Positions 1 to 7,770 of a stretch of DNA of 23,521 bases are shown here, one piece after another. Position 1 is the first letter of the stretch; each line of letters begins with the position of its first letter. Below the pieces are notes generated by a model. It searched no databases, was not told the origin of the DNA, and saw nothing but the letters and a program-made list of their open reading frames with translations. The stretch comes from JAVBQF01 sp031549195 (GTDB lineage Bacteria > Bacillota_I > Bacilli_A > RF39 > UBA660): the NCBI GenBank assembly GCA_031549195.1, contig JAVBQF010000003.1, forward strand, positions 1-23,521. The letters are read 5' to 3'. The position numbers and the translations under genes were made by a program.

Positions 1-203
1 GAAAATATAATGTCACTCATTAAAGAATCTCCACGTAATGATTTAACTGATTGTTCTCCTAACACCCAGCGTACTGCATCAACTACATTACTCTTACCAG
101 AGCCATTTGGCCCTACTATACAAGTAATTTTTCCATCAAGGTTTATAGTTAATTTATCTGCAAACGATTTAAATCCTGTTGATGTTATTTCTTTTAAGTA
201 CAT
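1..203 (-). CDS. smc: Chromosome segregation ATPase SMC, N-terminal fragment (runs off the left edge)
   Basis: The minus-strand reading from the ATG at 203 gives the first 67 residues of an SMC protein and stays open to the window edge. It begins MYLKEITSTGFKSFADK, the usual SMC N-terminal strand and helix, followed by the Walker A loop GPNGSGKSN near residues 32-40 and the conserved DAVRWVLGEQS segment that follows it in bacterial Smc. SMC dimers with ScpA and ScpB form the condensin complex that organises and segregates the nucleoid. The start is supported by an AGGTGAT ribosome binding site just upstream and a near-consensus promoter at 223-251. In many Bacillota rnc (RNase III) precedes smc; here an unrelated orphan gene does. 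The identification is secure; only the head-domain start is visible. Confidence 0.95.
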   Translation of the reverse strand, partial: MYLKEITSTGFKSFADKLTINLDGKITCIVGPNGSGKSNVVDAVRWVLGEQSVKSLRGDSLMSDIIF

Positions 204-222
204 TACTATCACCTACCATATG

Positions 223-251
223 ATTATACTATATCAATGAGTTTTTAACAA
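223..251 (-). promoter_or_regulatory. SigA-type promoter of smc
   Basis: On the minus strand a TTGTTA -35 box (246-251) and a perfect TATAAT -10 box (223-228) are separated by 17 bases, about 20 bases upstream of the smc start codon. It lies directly after the terminator of the preceding gene, so smc begins its own transcription unit. Confidence 0.75.
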
Positions 252-252
252 T

Positions 253-276
253 AAAAAAAGTGCCCCAAAAGCACTT
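253..276 (-). terminator. Rho-independent terminator of the 295-1278 gene
   Basis: On the minus strand AAGTGC and GCACTT form a 6-bp stem (258-263 with 271-276) around a 7-base loop, followed by an uninterrupted T tract (253-259 read in complement). It lies 19 bases after the stop codon of the orphan gene. Confidence 0.85.
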
Positions 277-294
277 CAATTATTAAATTTTAAA

Positions 295-1278
295 TTATGC
301 TACTTTCCCTACTGTTTCTATTGAATTACCAACGCCTTTGGTCAAACTCAATTCTTGGTAAAAAGTATCAAGGTATGACTCAGTAATACCAGGATAAACC
401 ATTTCTGATATTCCGGATAATCTTTCCAAGCCATCTATCATTGCATCACTTGGAAGGTATTTTATACCATCCACACTTCTACTCATCAAATCTGATGCTT
501 TTGCAGTTTCAGTTAGAAAGTGAGCTGTTGCTGGCTCAATATATCCATGGGATAATTCACCATCAAAGCAATCATCAAGTATTCGTTGAGATAGTTCTGA
601 TGTTTGTATCCCTACCATTTTAGATTTAATAACTATATCATTCATATTTTCTAATACAGATTTAACTTCTTCAGCGCTAAACAAACCACTATTAGCTATA
701 TTATTAGCATTAATACATAAAAATATTAATTCATAGTTATCTAGTCCTAACCCTGTGGTTGCAACTTGTTGTCTTAAATTATCAATTTCTGCTAAAAAAT
801 TTACTTGGTCAATTTCTTGATTAGCAGTATTTGTATCTTGACTAGATATGGTACTAGTTTGCCTAACTGGTAAATTAGTTAATAAATCCTTCTTTATTCG
901 AGCTGCTTCTTCAGTAGTGACACCACCATACTTTTTGCCTATATCAGTTTGTAATGATTCTATGTAAAAATTACTTGGTAATGTACTTTCATCAGTACCT
1001 AACTCTAAATCCGAAAGTCCTGCTGCTTTTAATGCATATTCCATTACAGAAGAATATCTACCATCTTTATCTGTTAAAAAATAGCCATTCAAATATCCAA
1101 GTTCAGAAACCTCTCTTGTTTCTACATTTCTACCATTTAAAATATCTGTAGCAACTTTAGATGCCAAACAATATTTAAACACTAATTTTTCAGCATCCCC
1201 AAATTGAAACTTTTCAATTGCATCATCCATATAAAGCTTTAATAAAGCCCCTATATTTGAAGGTATATATTTATTCAT
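295..1278 (-). CDS. Unrecognised 327-residue protein, single-gene transcription unit
   Basis: I do not recognise this protein. It starts at an ATG with a GGTGAT ribosome binding site and ends at TAA. No signal peptide and no convincing membrane segment is visible. The composition is acidic with many Ser, Thr, Asn and Leu residues. The N-terminal part (about 1-125) looks like a compact helical domain. A Thr/Ser/Gln/Asn-rich stretch near residues 135-155 looks like a linker, and the C-terminal part (about 160-320) again looks mostly helical. It has its own promoter (1303-1330) and terminator (253-276), so it is expressed apart from both rseP and smc. It sits between two conserved housekeeping loci, where rnc would be expected in many Bacillota, which suggests a lineage-specific insertion. 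The coding call is supported by the long open frame, ribosome binding site, promoter and terminator. Confidence 0.85.
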   Translation of the reverse strand: MNKYIPSNIGALLKLYMDDAIEKFQFGDAEKLVFKYCLASKVATDILNGRNVETREVSELGYLNGYFLTDKDGRYSSVMEYALKAAGLSDLELGTDESTLPSNFYIESLQTDIGKKYGGVTTEEAARIKKDLLTNLPVRQTSTISSQDTNTANQEIDQVNFLAEIDNLRQQVATTGLGLDNYELIFLCINANNIANSGLFSAEEVKSVLENMNDIVIKSKMVGIQTSELSQRILDDCFDGELSHGYIEPATAHFLTETAKASDLMSRSVDGIKYLPSDAMIDGLERLSGISEMVYPGITESYLDTFYQELSLTKGVGNSIETVGKVA

Positions 1279-1302
1279 AATATCACCATATCCTCTTATA
1301 TA

Positions 1303-1330
1303 ATTATATTTTATTATTTCAATTAGTCAA
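1303..1330 (-). promoter_or_regulatory. SigA-type promoter of the 295-1278 gene
   Basis: TTGACT (1325-1330) and TATAAT (1303-1308) on the minus strand are spaced by 16 bases, about 25 bases before the start codon. The -35 box lies only three bases past the rseP stop codon. No terminator separates rseP from it, so some readthrough from the uppS operon is possible. Confidence 0.75.
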
Positions 1331-1333
1331 TAC

Positions 1334-2380
1334 TTATCCGAATAACTTAAGTATATCATTAAATGTTATATATATTATCAATCCCATTAATAACATAAAT
1401 CCAATTGAATGTATCTTATTCTCAATTTCTGGTTTTACAGGAGAACCCTTAATCTTTTCAATTACAAGGAATAATAATCTTCCTCCATCAAAAGCTGGGA
1501 ATGGTATTAAATTGATAAATCCAACATTAATTGATAACAATGCAATTAATTGGAATACTGCAAAGAAACCACTTGATGATACACTTCCAACTACAGAATA
1601 AATTCCTACAGGACCAGATAAAGTACTAATCCCAAGTCTACCTGTAAACAAATATTTAAGTACTATTATCATTTGTCTAATAACAGCACCCATTTTAATA
1701 AACGCATATTTAATTGACTCTACAAAGCCACTTTTACTGCTATTTTCAAATGATACTCCATAACGGTATACATCCTTACCATCTTCTTTTTCCTTAATTG
1801 GTGTTACTTTATATTCTTTTTTATTACCAGTTGTATCTTCAATCTTAAATGTAACTTCATTACCTTCTTCAGCAAGTGTTAAATAAAGCATAACATCATC
1901 AATAGTTTTTGTTTTATTACCATCAATTGCTAATATCTTATCATTATCTCTTATACCTTCATTGTACATTGGATAATTTGCTTTTACTTCTGATATAACA
2001 GGATCCATTGAAGGAGCTCCCCATATTAGTCCAGCAAAGAAAAGCATAAAGAATGCTAAAATAAAGTTCATTCCAGCTCCAGCAAACATTATTAAAAATC
2101 TCTGCCAAATTGGTTTCCCATATACCTTTCTATTCTTTGGTATTTTCTTATCATCATCAACTTCTTCGCCAGCCAAAGAAACAAAGCCACCAATAGGAAT
2201 AGCTCTTATAGAGTATTCTGTTTCTTTATTTTTATCTTTTCTTGTGAATAATTTTGGCCCCATACCAATTGAAAATTCATAAACATAGACTTTAAATAAC
2301 TTAGCAAATAAAAAGTGACCAATCTCATGAACCAATACAATAAGACCTAATATTAAAATAAAATATATTAATGTTAACAT
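1334..2380 (-). CDS. rseP: RseP/RasP family site-2 intramembrane zinc metalloprotease
   Basis: Membrane-embedded protease that cuts substrates within the bilayer (in Bacillota, anti-sigma factors, cell-division and signal-peptide remnants). The zinc site HEIGH is at residues 18-22 in the first membrane segment, and the second catalytic motif is PAFDGG near residues 295-300 (family consensus NPDG-like) in a later segment. A PDZ domain occupies roughly residues 115-205, between the first two and last membrane segments. At 348 residues it is of typical length for Gram-positive RseP with one PDZ domain; E. coli RseP has two. The start has a strong AAGGAGG site. It follows cdsA by 10 bases as the third gene of uppS-cdsA-rseP. 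In many relatives dxr lies between cdsA and rseP; it is absent here. Symbol rasP is used in Bacillus. Confidence 0.95.
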   Translation of the reverse strand: MLTLIYFILILGLIVLVHEIGHFLFAKLFKVYVYEFSIGMGPKLFTRKDKNKETEYSIRAIPIGGFVSLAGEEVDDDKKIPKNRKVYGKPIWQRFLIMFAGAGMNFILAFFMLFFAGLIWGAPSMDPVISEVKANYPMYNEGIRDNDKILAIDGNKTKTIDDVMLYLTLAEEGNEVTFKIEDTTGNKKEYKVTPIKEKEDGKDVYRYGVSFENSSKSGFVESIKYAFIKMGAVIRQMIIVLKYLFTGRLGISTLSGPVGIYSVVGSVSSSGFFAVFQLIALLSINVGFINLIPFPAFDGGRLLFLVIEKIKGSPVKPEIENKIHSIGFMLLMGLIIYITFNDILKLFG

Positions 2381-2390
2381 GTTTCCTCCT

Positions 2391-3194
2391 TTATAGTACT
2401 ACTAGAAAAAGTAAAAATCCTAAAACTGCAAATATAATACTATCTAGACGATCGAGTATTCCACCATGCCCTGGTATAAGATTAGAAAAATCTTTTTTAG
2501 CATATTCTCTTTTAATAAATGAGAATACTAAATCTCCAATTTGACCAAGTAATGATAGTGTTACTGTCATAAATATAACTACACCTAAATTAAGTGGCGA
2601 CTCTACTACTTTTACAAAAAACATTGTTGCAATAAAGGTTCCCATAATAGTACCACCAATAGTCCCCTCAATCGTCTTCTTTGGTGATATCTTGGGAGCT
2701 AGCTTATGCTTGCCTATATTCATTCCTATTAAATATGCAAAAGTGTCTGACATAGTTGTTATCAAGAACAAGTAAAAAATATAATTTAAGCTATAATTTC
2801 TAACCAGTATAAGCATATTAAAGCTTAATCCAATAAATAACGTTGATCCAATTAAATATAAGGCATCATTAACACCATATTTCTCTACATCATTTACAAA
2901 TACCAATGGAGTTAAAAATACTAATACTAAAGCTGCAATAAGTCTATAATCCATAACATATGATAAATTTACTAAATCATAATTGTTAAGTGTTAAAAAG
3001 CCAACTATAATGTATGCAAAAAGCTCTATCATAAATGGTACTTTGTTATTTTTAGAACGTTTCATTCTTAAAAGTTCATGAAGCCCAAATAAGGACAATA
3101 AACACATAAATATTGAATATGGCAATCCGCCAAGTAATAATAATGGAACAAATACTATAAGTAATATAGCTGCTCCTATGATTCTAGTTTTCAT
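2391..3194 (-). CDS. cdsA: Phosphatidate cytidylyltransferase (CDP-diglyceride synthase)
   Basis: Makes CDP-diacylglycerol from phosphatidic acid and CTP, the precursor of phosphatidylglycerol and cardiolipin. The 267-residue protein is almost entirely hydrophobic, with about seven or eight membrane segments. It carries the CdsA signature near residues 226-252: a Lys-Arg pair, then KKD, then GHGGILDRLDS, which holds the metal- and substrate-binding acidic residues. An upstream SPKKTIEG motif, also typical, is near residue 170. The ATG follows the uppS stop codon with no gap, and the GGAGG ribosome binding site lies within the end of uppS, implying translational coupling. The family identification is secure. 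Confidence 0.96.
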   Translation of the reverse strand: MKTRIIGAAILLIVFVPLLLLGGLPYSIFMCLLSLFGLHELLRMKRSKNNKVPFMIELFAYIIVGFLTLNNYDLVNLSYVMDYRLIAALVLVFLTPLVFVNDVEKYGVNDALYLIGSTLFIGLSFNMLILVRNYSLNYIFYLFLITTMSDTFAYLIGMNIGKHKLAPKISPKKTIEGTIGGTIMGTFIATMFFVKVVESPLNLGVVIFMTVTLSLLGQIGDLVFSFIKREYAKKDFSNLIPGHGGILDRLDSIIFAVLGFLLFLVVL

Positions 3195-3899
3195 CTAAAT
3201 TCCTCCAAATCTTCTATGTCTTTTATTATATTCAATGATAGCCTTATCAAACTCAGCTTCATCAAAATCTGGAAATAAAACTTCTGGAAAGTAATACTCT
3301 GCATATGCACTTTGCCATAACAGAAAATTGCTTATCCTATACTCACCACTAGTCCTAATGACAAAATCAAGTGGAGGAAGTTTCTGATAAAGATTTTCAT
3401 TTATTGTATCTTCATTTATATCTTCAACATTAAGTTTCTCAGTGCCTACAAGTTCTGCTATTTTTTTAGTTGCATCAACAATTTCTTGCCTACCACCATA
3501 ATTAAGACACACATTCAGCATTCCATTTTTATTATCACTTGTATCTTCTTCAAGTTTTGTAATTGCATCTCTTACATCTTTCCTCAAATTATCTTTTCTT
3601 CCTGAAAAAACCACCTTAATTTCTTCTCTTTTAAATATTATGGCTTCTTTTTTAAATAATGTAACAAATAAATCCATTAAAAAGTTCACTTCTTGTTCTG
3701 GCCTATTAAAGTTTTCAGTTGAAAAAGCAAAAATACTTAAACACTTTAGTCCTTTCTTAAAAACATAGGTTAATAGACTTTTTATATTATCTGCACCCTT
3801 CTTATGCCCAAAGGTTCTTATCATACCTCTTTTTTTTGCCCAACGTCCATTACCATCCATTATAATACCAATATGACTTGGCATATCTGTTTCGTACAT
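3195..3899 (-). CDS. uppS: Isoprenyl transferase (undecaprenyl diphosphate synthase)
   Basis: Condenses isopentenyl diphosphate units onto farnesyl diphosphate to make the C55 lipid carrier for peptidoglycan and other wall polymers. The catalytic Asp lies in the MDGNGRWAKKRG motif near residues 14-25. FAFSTENFNRP, NYGGRQEI and the C-terminal IRTSGEYRISNFLLWQ and AEYYF motifs are all present, in the cis-prenyltransferase order. At 234-235 residues it is of normal length. Two ATG codons are adjacent (3902 and 3899); spacing from the GGTGAT ribosome binding site favours the second, because the first would leave almost no gap. It is the first gene of the uppS-cdsA-rseP operon, driven by the promoter at 3916-3944. 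Confidence 0.96.
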   Translation of the reverse strand: MYETDMPSHIGIIMDGNGRWAKKRGMIRTFGHKKGADNIKSLLTYVFKKGLKCLSIFAFSTENFNRPEQEVNFLMDLFVTLFKKEAIIFKREEIKVVFSGRKDNLRKDVRDAITKLEEDTSDNKNGMLNVCLNYGGRQEIVDATKKIAELVGTEKLNVEDINEDTINENLYQKLPPLDFVIRTSGEYRISNFLLWQSAYAEYYFPEVLFPDFDEAEFDKAIIEYNKRHRRFGGI

Positions 3900-3915
3900 C
3901 ATATCACCTAGTATA

Positions 3916-3944
3916 ATTATAATACATATAAGACTTTATAACAA
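3916..3944 (-). promoter_or_regulatory. SigA-type promoter of the uppS-cdsA-rseP operon
   Basis: TTGTTA (3939-3944) and TATAAT (3916-3921) on the minus strand have the ideal 17-base spacing and lie just after the terminator of the preceding operon. The predicted transcript has a very short leader. Confidence 0.75.
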
Positions 3945-3974
3945 CAAAAAATCATCAATTAATTATTGATGATT
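3945..3974 (-). terminator. Rho-independent terminator of the trmD operon
   Basis: AATCATCAA and TTGATGATT form a perfect 9-bp stem (3966-3974 with 3950-3958) with a 7-base loop, followed on the minus strand by a short T tract. It lies about 65 bases after the stop of the 4041-4508 gene and immediately before the uppS promoter. Confidence 0.85.
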
Positions 3975-4040
3975 CCTTTAATTCTATATTAATCAGTATT
4001 AATATCTTTGCATTTTAAAAAATATTATGTTGTTCTATTG

Positions 4041-4508
4041 TTATCTAGATTTACCTTCTTTATTATATTCTTCTTCTATTTCCATAGCTCTATCAATTAT
4101 AGCTTGAAGTCTTAATTTAAGTTCATCTTCTAATATTGATATCTTTTTAAACATTAAATCTAATTTTTCATTTTCTAAATATCTTTTATATTTATTAACT
4201 AATTCTCCTCTGAATTTCTCCGCTTCATCTAATGCAAGTTTGTATCCTTCTCCACTTTGATCATCCTCTTCACAAACAATTCCTAACATTGTAATCAAAG
4301 TGTCAAACTTTCTTTTTATTTTTTTATCAACAATTTTTTCTATTAGACTCGGATTAATAATAATCATCCTATTAACATCTATTGCATCTTCAAAATGAAT
4401 GTTAGATTTTGGAGTTAAGCTATATCCATCTATTTTGTTATATTCAAAATATCTAATTTCTTTTGAATCCTTTGTTTTTACTATTAAAAATCTTTGGTCC
4501 TTATCCAC
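4041..4508 (-). CDS. Unrecognised 155-residue protein with C-terminal coiled coil
   Basis: I do not recognise a named family. The first 70 or so residues look like a small beta-rich domain (alternating hydrophobic strands such as RFLIVKTK, EIRYFEY and MIIINPS). The remainder is highly charged and helical, probably coiled coil, from about residue 95 to the end. There is no membrane segment or signal peptide. Translation starts at GTG, chosen because an AAGGTGA ribosome binding site, which overlaps the trmD stop codon, lies five bases before it. It is the last gene of the rimM-trmD run and is followed by a good terminator. Its place, where rplS would be found in many bacteria, suggests a link to RNA modification or ribosome biology only by position. 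Confidence 0.8.
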   Translation of the reverse strand: MDKDQRFLIVKTKDSKEIRYFEYNKIDGYSLTPKSNIHFEDAIDVNRMIIINPSLIEKIVDKKIKRKFDTLITMLGIVCEEDDQSGEGYKLALDEAEKFRGELVNKYKRYLENEKLDLMFKKISILEDELKLRLQAIIDRAMEIEEEYNKEGKSR

Positions 4509-4518
4509 TTAAATCACC

Positions 4519-5190
4519 TTATCTTTCTAATAAATCTGGTCTTCTCTCTTGAGTTTTCTTTAAACTCTCTTTATATCTATAGTCTTCTATCTCCTTATGA
4601 TTACCATTAAGCAGTACATCAGGAACCAACATACCTTCAAAGTCTCTTGGTTTTGTATATGTTGGATAATCTAGCAAATTATTTTCTGGATTAAATGAAT
4701 CATTTATATGTGATCCTTCATTAATGACTCCATCAAGAAGTCTTACTATTGAGTCAGTTAATACCATTGCTGCTAATTCTCCACCAGTTAATACGTAATC
4801 TCCAATACTAACCTCAAAATCAACTATACTTCTTATTCTATCATCAAATCCTTCATAATGCCCACATATAATTATCAAATGCTTATAGTTTTTAAATTCA
4901 TAAGCTTTCTTCTGATTATATGTATATCCATCTGGTGTTAAAAGAATCACTTTAGTATCATCTTTTTTTAAAGCCCTTACAGTGTCTATTATAGGCTGGC
5001 AAGTAAGTACCATACCATCTCCACCACCATATGGAGTATCATCAACTTTATTATGGGAATCACTTGAATAATCCCTAAAATTAACTATATTTATTTCTAC
5101 TAATTCTTTATTTATAGCTCTTTTAATAATTGATTCACTTAAGAAGCCAGAAAACATATTAGGAAATAATGTTAATATATCTATTTTCAT
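4519..5190 (-). CDS. trmD: tRNA (guanosine(37)-N1)-methyltransferase
   Basis: Methylates G37 next to the anticodon using S-adenosylmethionine, which prevents +1 frameshifting. The 223-residue protein has the SPOUT trefoil-knot motifs: TPYGGGDGMV near 52-61, CGHYEGFDDR at 109-118 and SIGDYVLTGGE at 128-138. The likely catalytic Asp is in HINDSF near residue 164, and the tRNA-contacting C-terminal domain ends in KTQERRPDLL. The start codon overlaps the rimM stop by four bases (ATGA), a coupled arrangement. Length and motifs are ordinary for the family. Confidence 0.97.
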   Translation of the reverse strand: MKIDILTLFPNMFSGFLSESIIKRAINKELVEINIVNFRDYSSDSHNKVDDTPYGGGDGMVLTCQPIIDTVRALKKDDTKVILLTPDGYTYNQKKAYEFKNYKHLIIICGHYEGFDDRIRSIVDFEVSIGDYVLTGGELAAMVLTDSIVRLLDGVINEGSHINDSFNPENNLLDYPTYTKPRDFEGMLVPDVLLNGNHKEIEDYRYKESLKKTQERRPDLLER

Positions 5191-5684
5191 GATATCAATC
5201 CTTCTATTAAATTAAACTCTATAGTTTTATTTTCTATATCTACTCTTTTAATAAAATCCTTGTGGTATGGAATAGAAATATTTTTATTATCTAATAAAAC
5301 ATCTATTAGTTTATTTGTTTTACTAGCATATCTAATTCCAGTTACAATTCCACTTTTTTTCCCACTTATTATAACACTCATTCCAATTAAATCAATATCC
5401 AAGAATTCATGTTCACTTAAATTTAACGTTTCTCTTGTTATATACACCTTTTCTCCAACTAAAGATAATACTTGATTTATATTGTTATAATTGTTAAATG
5501 TTACCATATCAAACATCTTATGTTTCCTATAAGTAGTTATTGTTTCTTCTTTTTTATTCTTTCCTAAGTATAAATGATTATCTTTTCTAAATATTCTATC
5601 TTTATATTCAATATCGCTTATTATTCTTAGTTCACCTTTTATTCCATGGGTATTAACTATTTTTCCTATTAAAATATAATCCAT
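5187..5684 (-). CDS. rimM: Ribosome maturation factor RimM
   Basis: Binds ribosomal protein S19 and assists maturation of the 30S head domain. The N-terminal RimM barrel shows the hallmark GKIVNTHGIKGELRI near residues 7-21. The C-terminal PRC-barrel-like part (about 95-165) includes the IPYHKDFIKRVDIENKTIEF stretch, equivalent to the usual IP...V..VD...k.I.v pattern. At 165 residues it has normal length. The ATG is three bases after the methyltransferase stop, and its GGTGA ribosome binding site lies inside the end of that gene. Pairing with trmD is the near-universal bacterial arrangement, but rpsP, usually directly upstream, is not here. Confidence 0.95.
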   Translation of the reverse strand: MDYILIGKIVNTHGIKGELRIISDIEYKDRIFRKDNHLYLGKNKKEETITTYRKHKMFDMVTFNNYNNINQVLSLVGEKVYITRETLNLSEHEFLDIDLIGMSVIISGKKSGIVTGIRYASKTNKLIDVLLDNKNISIPYHKDFIKRVDIENKTIEFNLIEGLIS

Positions 5685-5687
5685 AAA

Positions 5688-6422
5688 TCACCTATTCAAT
5701 TCATACAGAATAATACTTGTAGCTATTGAAACATTAAGGCTCTCCGCATGTGTACTCATATCTATGTATAAAAACTTATCACATAGCTCTTTAATTTCTT
5801 CTTTTACGCCTTGTCCTTCATTCCCCATAACAAGAGCATATCTTGTTTTGTCCTTTTCTGGAATTCTTCTTACATCTTCACCGTATTCAAGTCTTGTCCC
5901 ATATACTGGTATTTCTTGTTCTTTTAAATTTGATATTACTTCCTTTAAATCTTTTACTATGACATTAATATGGAACATAATTCCTTGTGTAGCTCTTAGT
6001 ACTTTATAATTATATAAATCCACTGTATCAGGACTCAATACTACTGTATCTACATTGAACGCTACTGCACTTCTTAGAATAGTTCCTAAATTACCAGGGT
6101 CTTGAATAGAATCTAATAATAGCACTTTATTACCAAATTCTTCTTTTTCTTCTAGCATGTTACATAAAGCCATAACTTCAGGTGGTGTTTCAAGTGATGT
6201 TAGTTTCGCCAAAATCTCTTTTGTAACATATAAAGTAGGTACATCAAAAGGAAGAACACTATCTTGTTCAATAATTAACTCTTTAATAATACCAGATTTA
6301 TAAGCTTCAAGTACTAAATGCATACCCTCTGCAATAAAGGTCCCTGTTTCCTTTCTATATTTTCTTTCCTTTAATTTTGCATAGTCTTTAATCTTATCAT
6401 TATCTAAACTAGTTATTAACAT
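5688..6422 (-). CDS. TrmH/SpoU family RNA 2'-O-ribose methyltransferase
   Basis: Transfers a methyl group from S-adenosylmethionine to a ribose 2'-OH, most likely in 23S rRNA. The N-terminal substrate-binding domain (about 1-90) is followed by the SPOUT domain with all three motifs: DPGNLGTILR at 108-117, GNEGQGV at 200-206 and ESLNVSIA at 227-234. The 244-residue length and domain order resemble the RlmB/YsgA type rather than the tRNA TrmH or TrmL types, but the exact target nucleotide cannot be read from sequence. The start overlaps the upstream gene by seven bases, with an AAGGTGAAAT ribosome binding site. It heads the RNA-modification part of the operon (this gene, rimM, trmD). Confidence 0.92.
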   Translation of the reverse strand: MLITSLDNDKIKDYAKLKERKYRKETGTFIAEGMHLVLEAYKSGIIKELIIEQDSVLPFDVPTLYVTKEILAKLTSLETPPEVMALCNMLEEKEEFGNKVLLLDSIQDPGNLGTILRSAVAFNVDTVVLSPDTVDLYNYKVLRATQGIMFHINVIVKDLKEVISNLKEQEIPVYGTRLEYGEDVRRIPEKDKTRYALVMGNEGQGVKEEIKELCDKFLYIDMSTHAESLNVSIATSIILYELNR

Positions 6423-6793
6423 ATTTCACCTTTTTCATCTGCAATTTTAATTATTGGATCCCATGGTTTACCAATTTCGCCTTTTATAACACCACAATAA
6501 ACGTTGTAGTTAACTATATCTAAATCTTTGACAATTTGCTTATAAGTATTTTTAGATACATCTATTGTGTTTTGATTGTATTCAAAGTCACCTTGATAAT
6601 ATACAATTCTCTCTTCATTAATATACCCTCTTACAATATTATCAAATTCAATATCCTTTATTCCCAATGAATCGCACCATTCCTTATGGCTCATCTCACT
6701 ATTCTTTAAATATTGAATCTTATCTTTATAAACAATAAATGCCACTCTTCCTTTGTGAAAATTTGATTCTTTTTCTTTTGTTATATTATCCAT
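6416..6793 (-). CDS. Unrecognised 125-residue protein in the RNA-modification operon
   Basis: I do not recognise a family with confidence. The protein is soluble and has no signal peptide. It reads like a small alpha/beta fold: a strand GRVAFIVYKDKIQYL near residues 15-29, a helix with SHKEWCDSLGI, a strand-turn with ERIVYYQGDFEY near 61-72 and a C-terminal CGVIKGEIGKPWDPI stretch. The aromatic and Gly/Pro pattern suggests a conserved, structured protein rather than a chance frame. It starts at an ATG preceded by AAGGAG, 22 bases after the HD-domain gene, and overlaps the methyltransferase start by seven bases, so it is translated as part of this operon. Its function is unknown. Confidence 0.8.
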   Translation of the reverse strand: MDNITKEKESNFHKGRVAFIVYKDKIQYLKNSEMSHKEWCDSLGIKDIEFDNIVRGYINEERIVYYQGDFEYNQNTIDVSKNTYKQIVKDLDIVNYNVYCGVIKGEIGKPWDPIIKIADEKGEIC

Positions 6794-6815
6794 ATGCTAT
6801 TACTCTCCTTCTGCT

Positions 6816-7412
6816 CTATAAACTTTCTAAATATGCTTTAGCTGAAAGTAAATCTGGATGTGGAATTAAAATCATATTATTATCTATTACATAGTTTATA
6901 TATACTAAACAAGCTTTTTCCAAAGATATATCAAGTGCACTAGATACCACATCAAAAAATGGTGGTATACCATCCTGATCCCATGATAACTTATCAGCAA
7001 TAAAAACTATCATATCTAACTTAGTTGGATTAGCCTTTAATGTTGTATGAGCACTAATAGCATCTAACATTTCACTATCATCTATATTGAAAAACTCAGC
7101 AGCAATTAATTGAGAAAGCTTTTGATGTAAAATCATTGGTATCTTTTCTTCGACATCATTAATATCTATATTATAAAAATTGCATACTTCAATATACTTT
7201 TCTTTAGGAATAATTGCACTTATATCGTGTAATAGACATGCTATTTCCACCTTTTTAGCATCTACATTAAATCTATTTGCTAGCTTTTTCCCAGTTATGC
7301 TCACTTTTTTTACATGGTCTAGTGTTTCACTATGATTTACTAATAAAGATTTTACATTTTCTAAAACACTGTCATTTTTATTGTAATTATTTATATAATT
7401 ATCAATATTCAT
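6816..7412 (-). CDS. YqeK-like HD-domain hydrolase
   Basis: HD-superfamily metal-dependent phosphohydrolase. The expected ligand set is visible in order: His33 (LDHVKKV), His62-Asp63 (LLHD), His96, His122 (AHTT) and Asp140 (IADK). The order and the AHTT and IADK contexts match the YqeK group, whose characterised members hydrolyse diadenosine tetraphosphate symmetrically to ADP. The 198-residue length also fits. In many Bacillota yqeK is linked to nadD and rsfS, but neither is present here. The frame starts at ATG three bases after the DUF2500 stop, with a weak GAGAG ribosome binding site, so translation is probably coupled. The substrate is inferred from the family only. Confidence 0.85.
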   Translation of the reverse strand: MNIDNYINNYNKNDSVLENVKSLLVNHSETLDHVKKVSITGKKLANRFNVDAKKVEIACLLHDISAIIPKEKYIEVCNFYNIDINDVEEKIPMILHQKLSQLIAAEFFNIDDSEMLDAISAHTTLKANPTKLDMIVFIADKLSWDQDGIPPFFDVVSSALDISLEKACLVYINYVIDNNMILIPHPDLLSAKAYLESL

Positions 7413-7415
7413 AAG

Positions 7416-7766
7416 TTACTCTCTTTCAAATCCTTTGTATCTAGTCCCTTGAAAGGTAAGCTTTCCATAATCACCTTCAACTAACATTCCATATTCACTG
7501 CCTGATAATTTAAGCTCCATTCTGTCTTTACTCTCAACTTCAAAAGTAACATAATAAAAAGTGCTATTATACATACCTGAGTTATCAGTACTAGCGTGAT
7601 GATTAGTAACACCTATTCTTTTTGCAACTACTTTAGCAGCAACTGATAAAACTGGCGAATTATTATTTTTATTCCATTCTTTTAATCCTTTTACCATTGT
7701 AAATATTATTATGCCAAATACTAATGTAAACATTATAGGAAACATTACAAGCATAAAGTTTTCCAT
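7416..7766 (-). CDS. DUF2500 family membrane protein
   Basis: A 116-residue protein with a single N-terminal membrane segment (about residues 5-26, LVMFPIMFTLVFGIIIFTMV) and a small beta-rich domain outside the membrane core. The domain carries the DUF2500 pattern: NNSPVLSVAAKVVAKR near residues 36-51, then YYVTFEVES, LSGSEYGMLVEGDYGKLTFQGTR and a C-terminal GFERE. The function of this family is not established. It lies four bases after the metallopeptidase gene, and its AAGGAGTGA ribosome binding site overlaps that gene's stop, so it belongs to the operon. The family match is by memory of the consensus, but the motifs are distinctive. Confidence 0.88.
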   Translation of the reverse strand: MENFMLVMFPIMFTLVFGIIIFTMVKGLKEWNKNNNSPVLSVAAKVVAKRIGVTNHHASTDNSGMYNSTFYYVTFEVESKDRMELKLSGSEYGMLVEGDYGKLTFQGTRYKGFERE

Positions 7767-7770
7767 TTTA

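Noticed and set aside
10..240. Plus-strand open frame over the smc start
   Set aside because: It is the antisense shadow of the smc N-terminus, whose Walker A motif is unmistakable.
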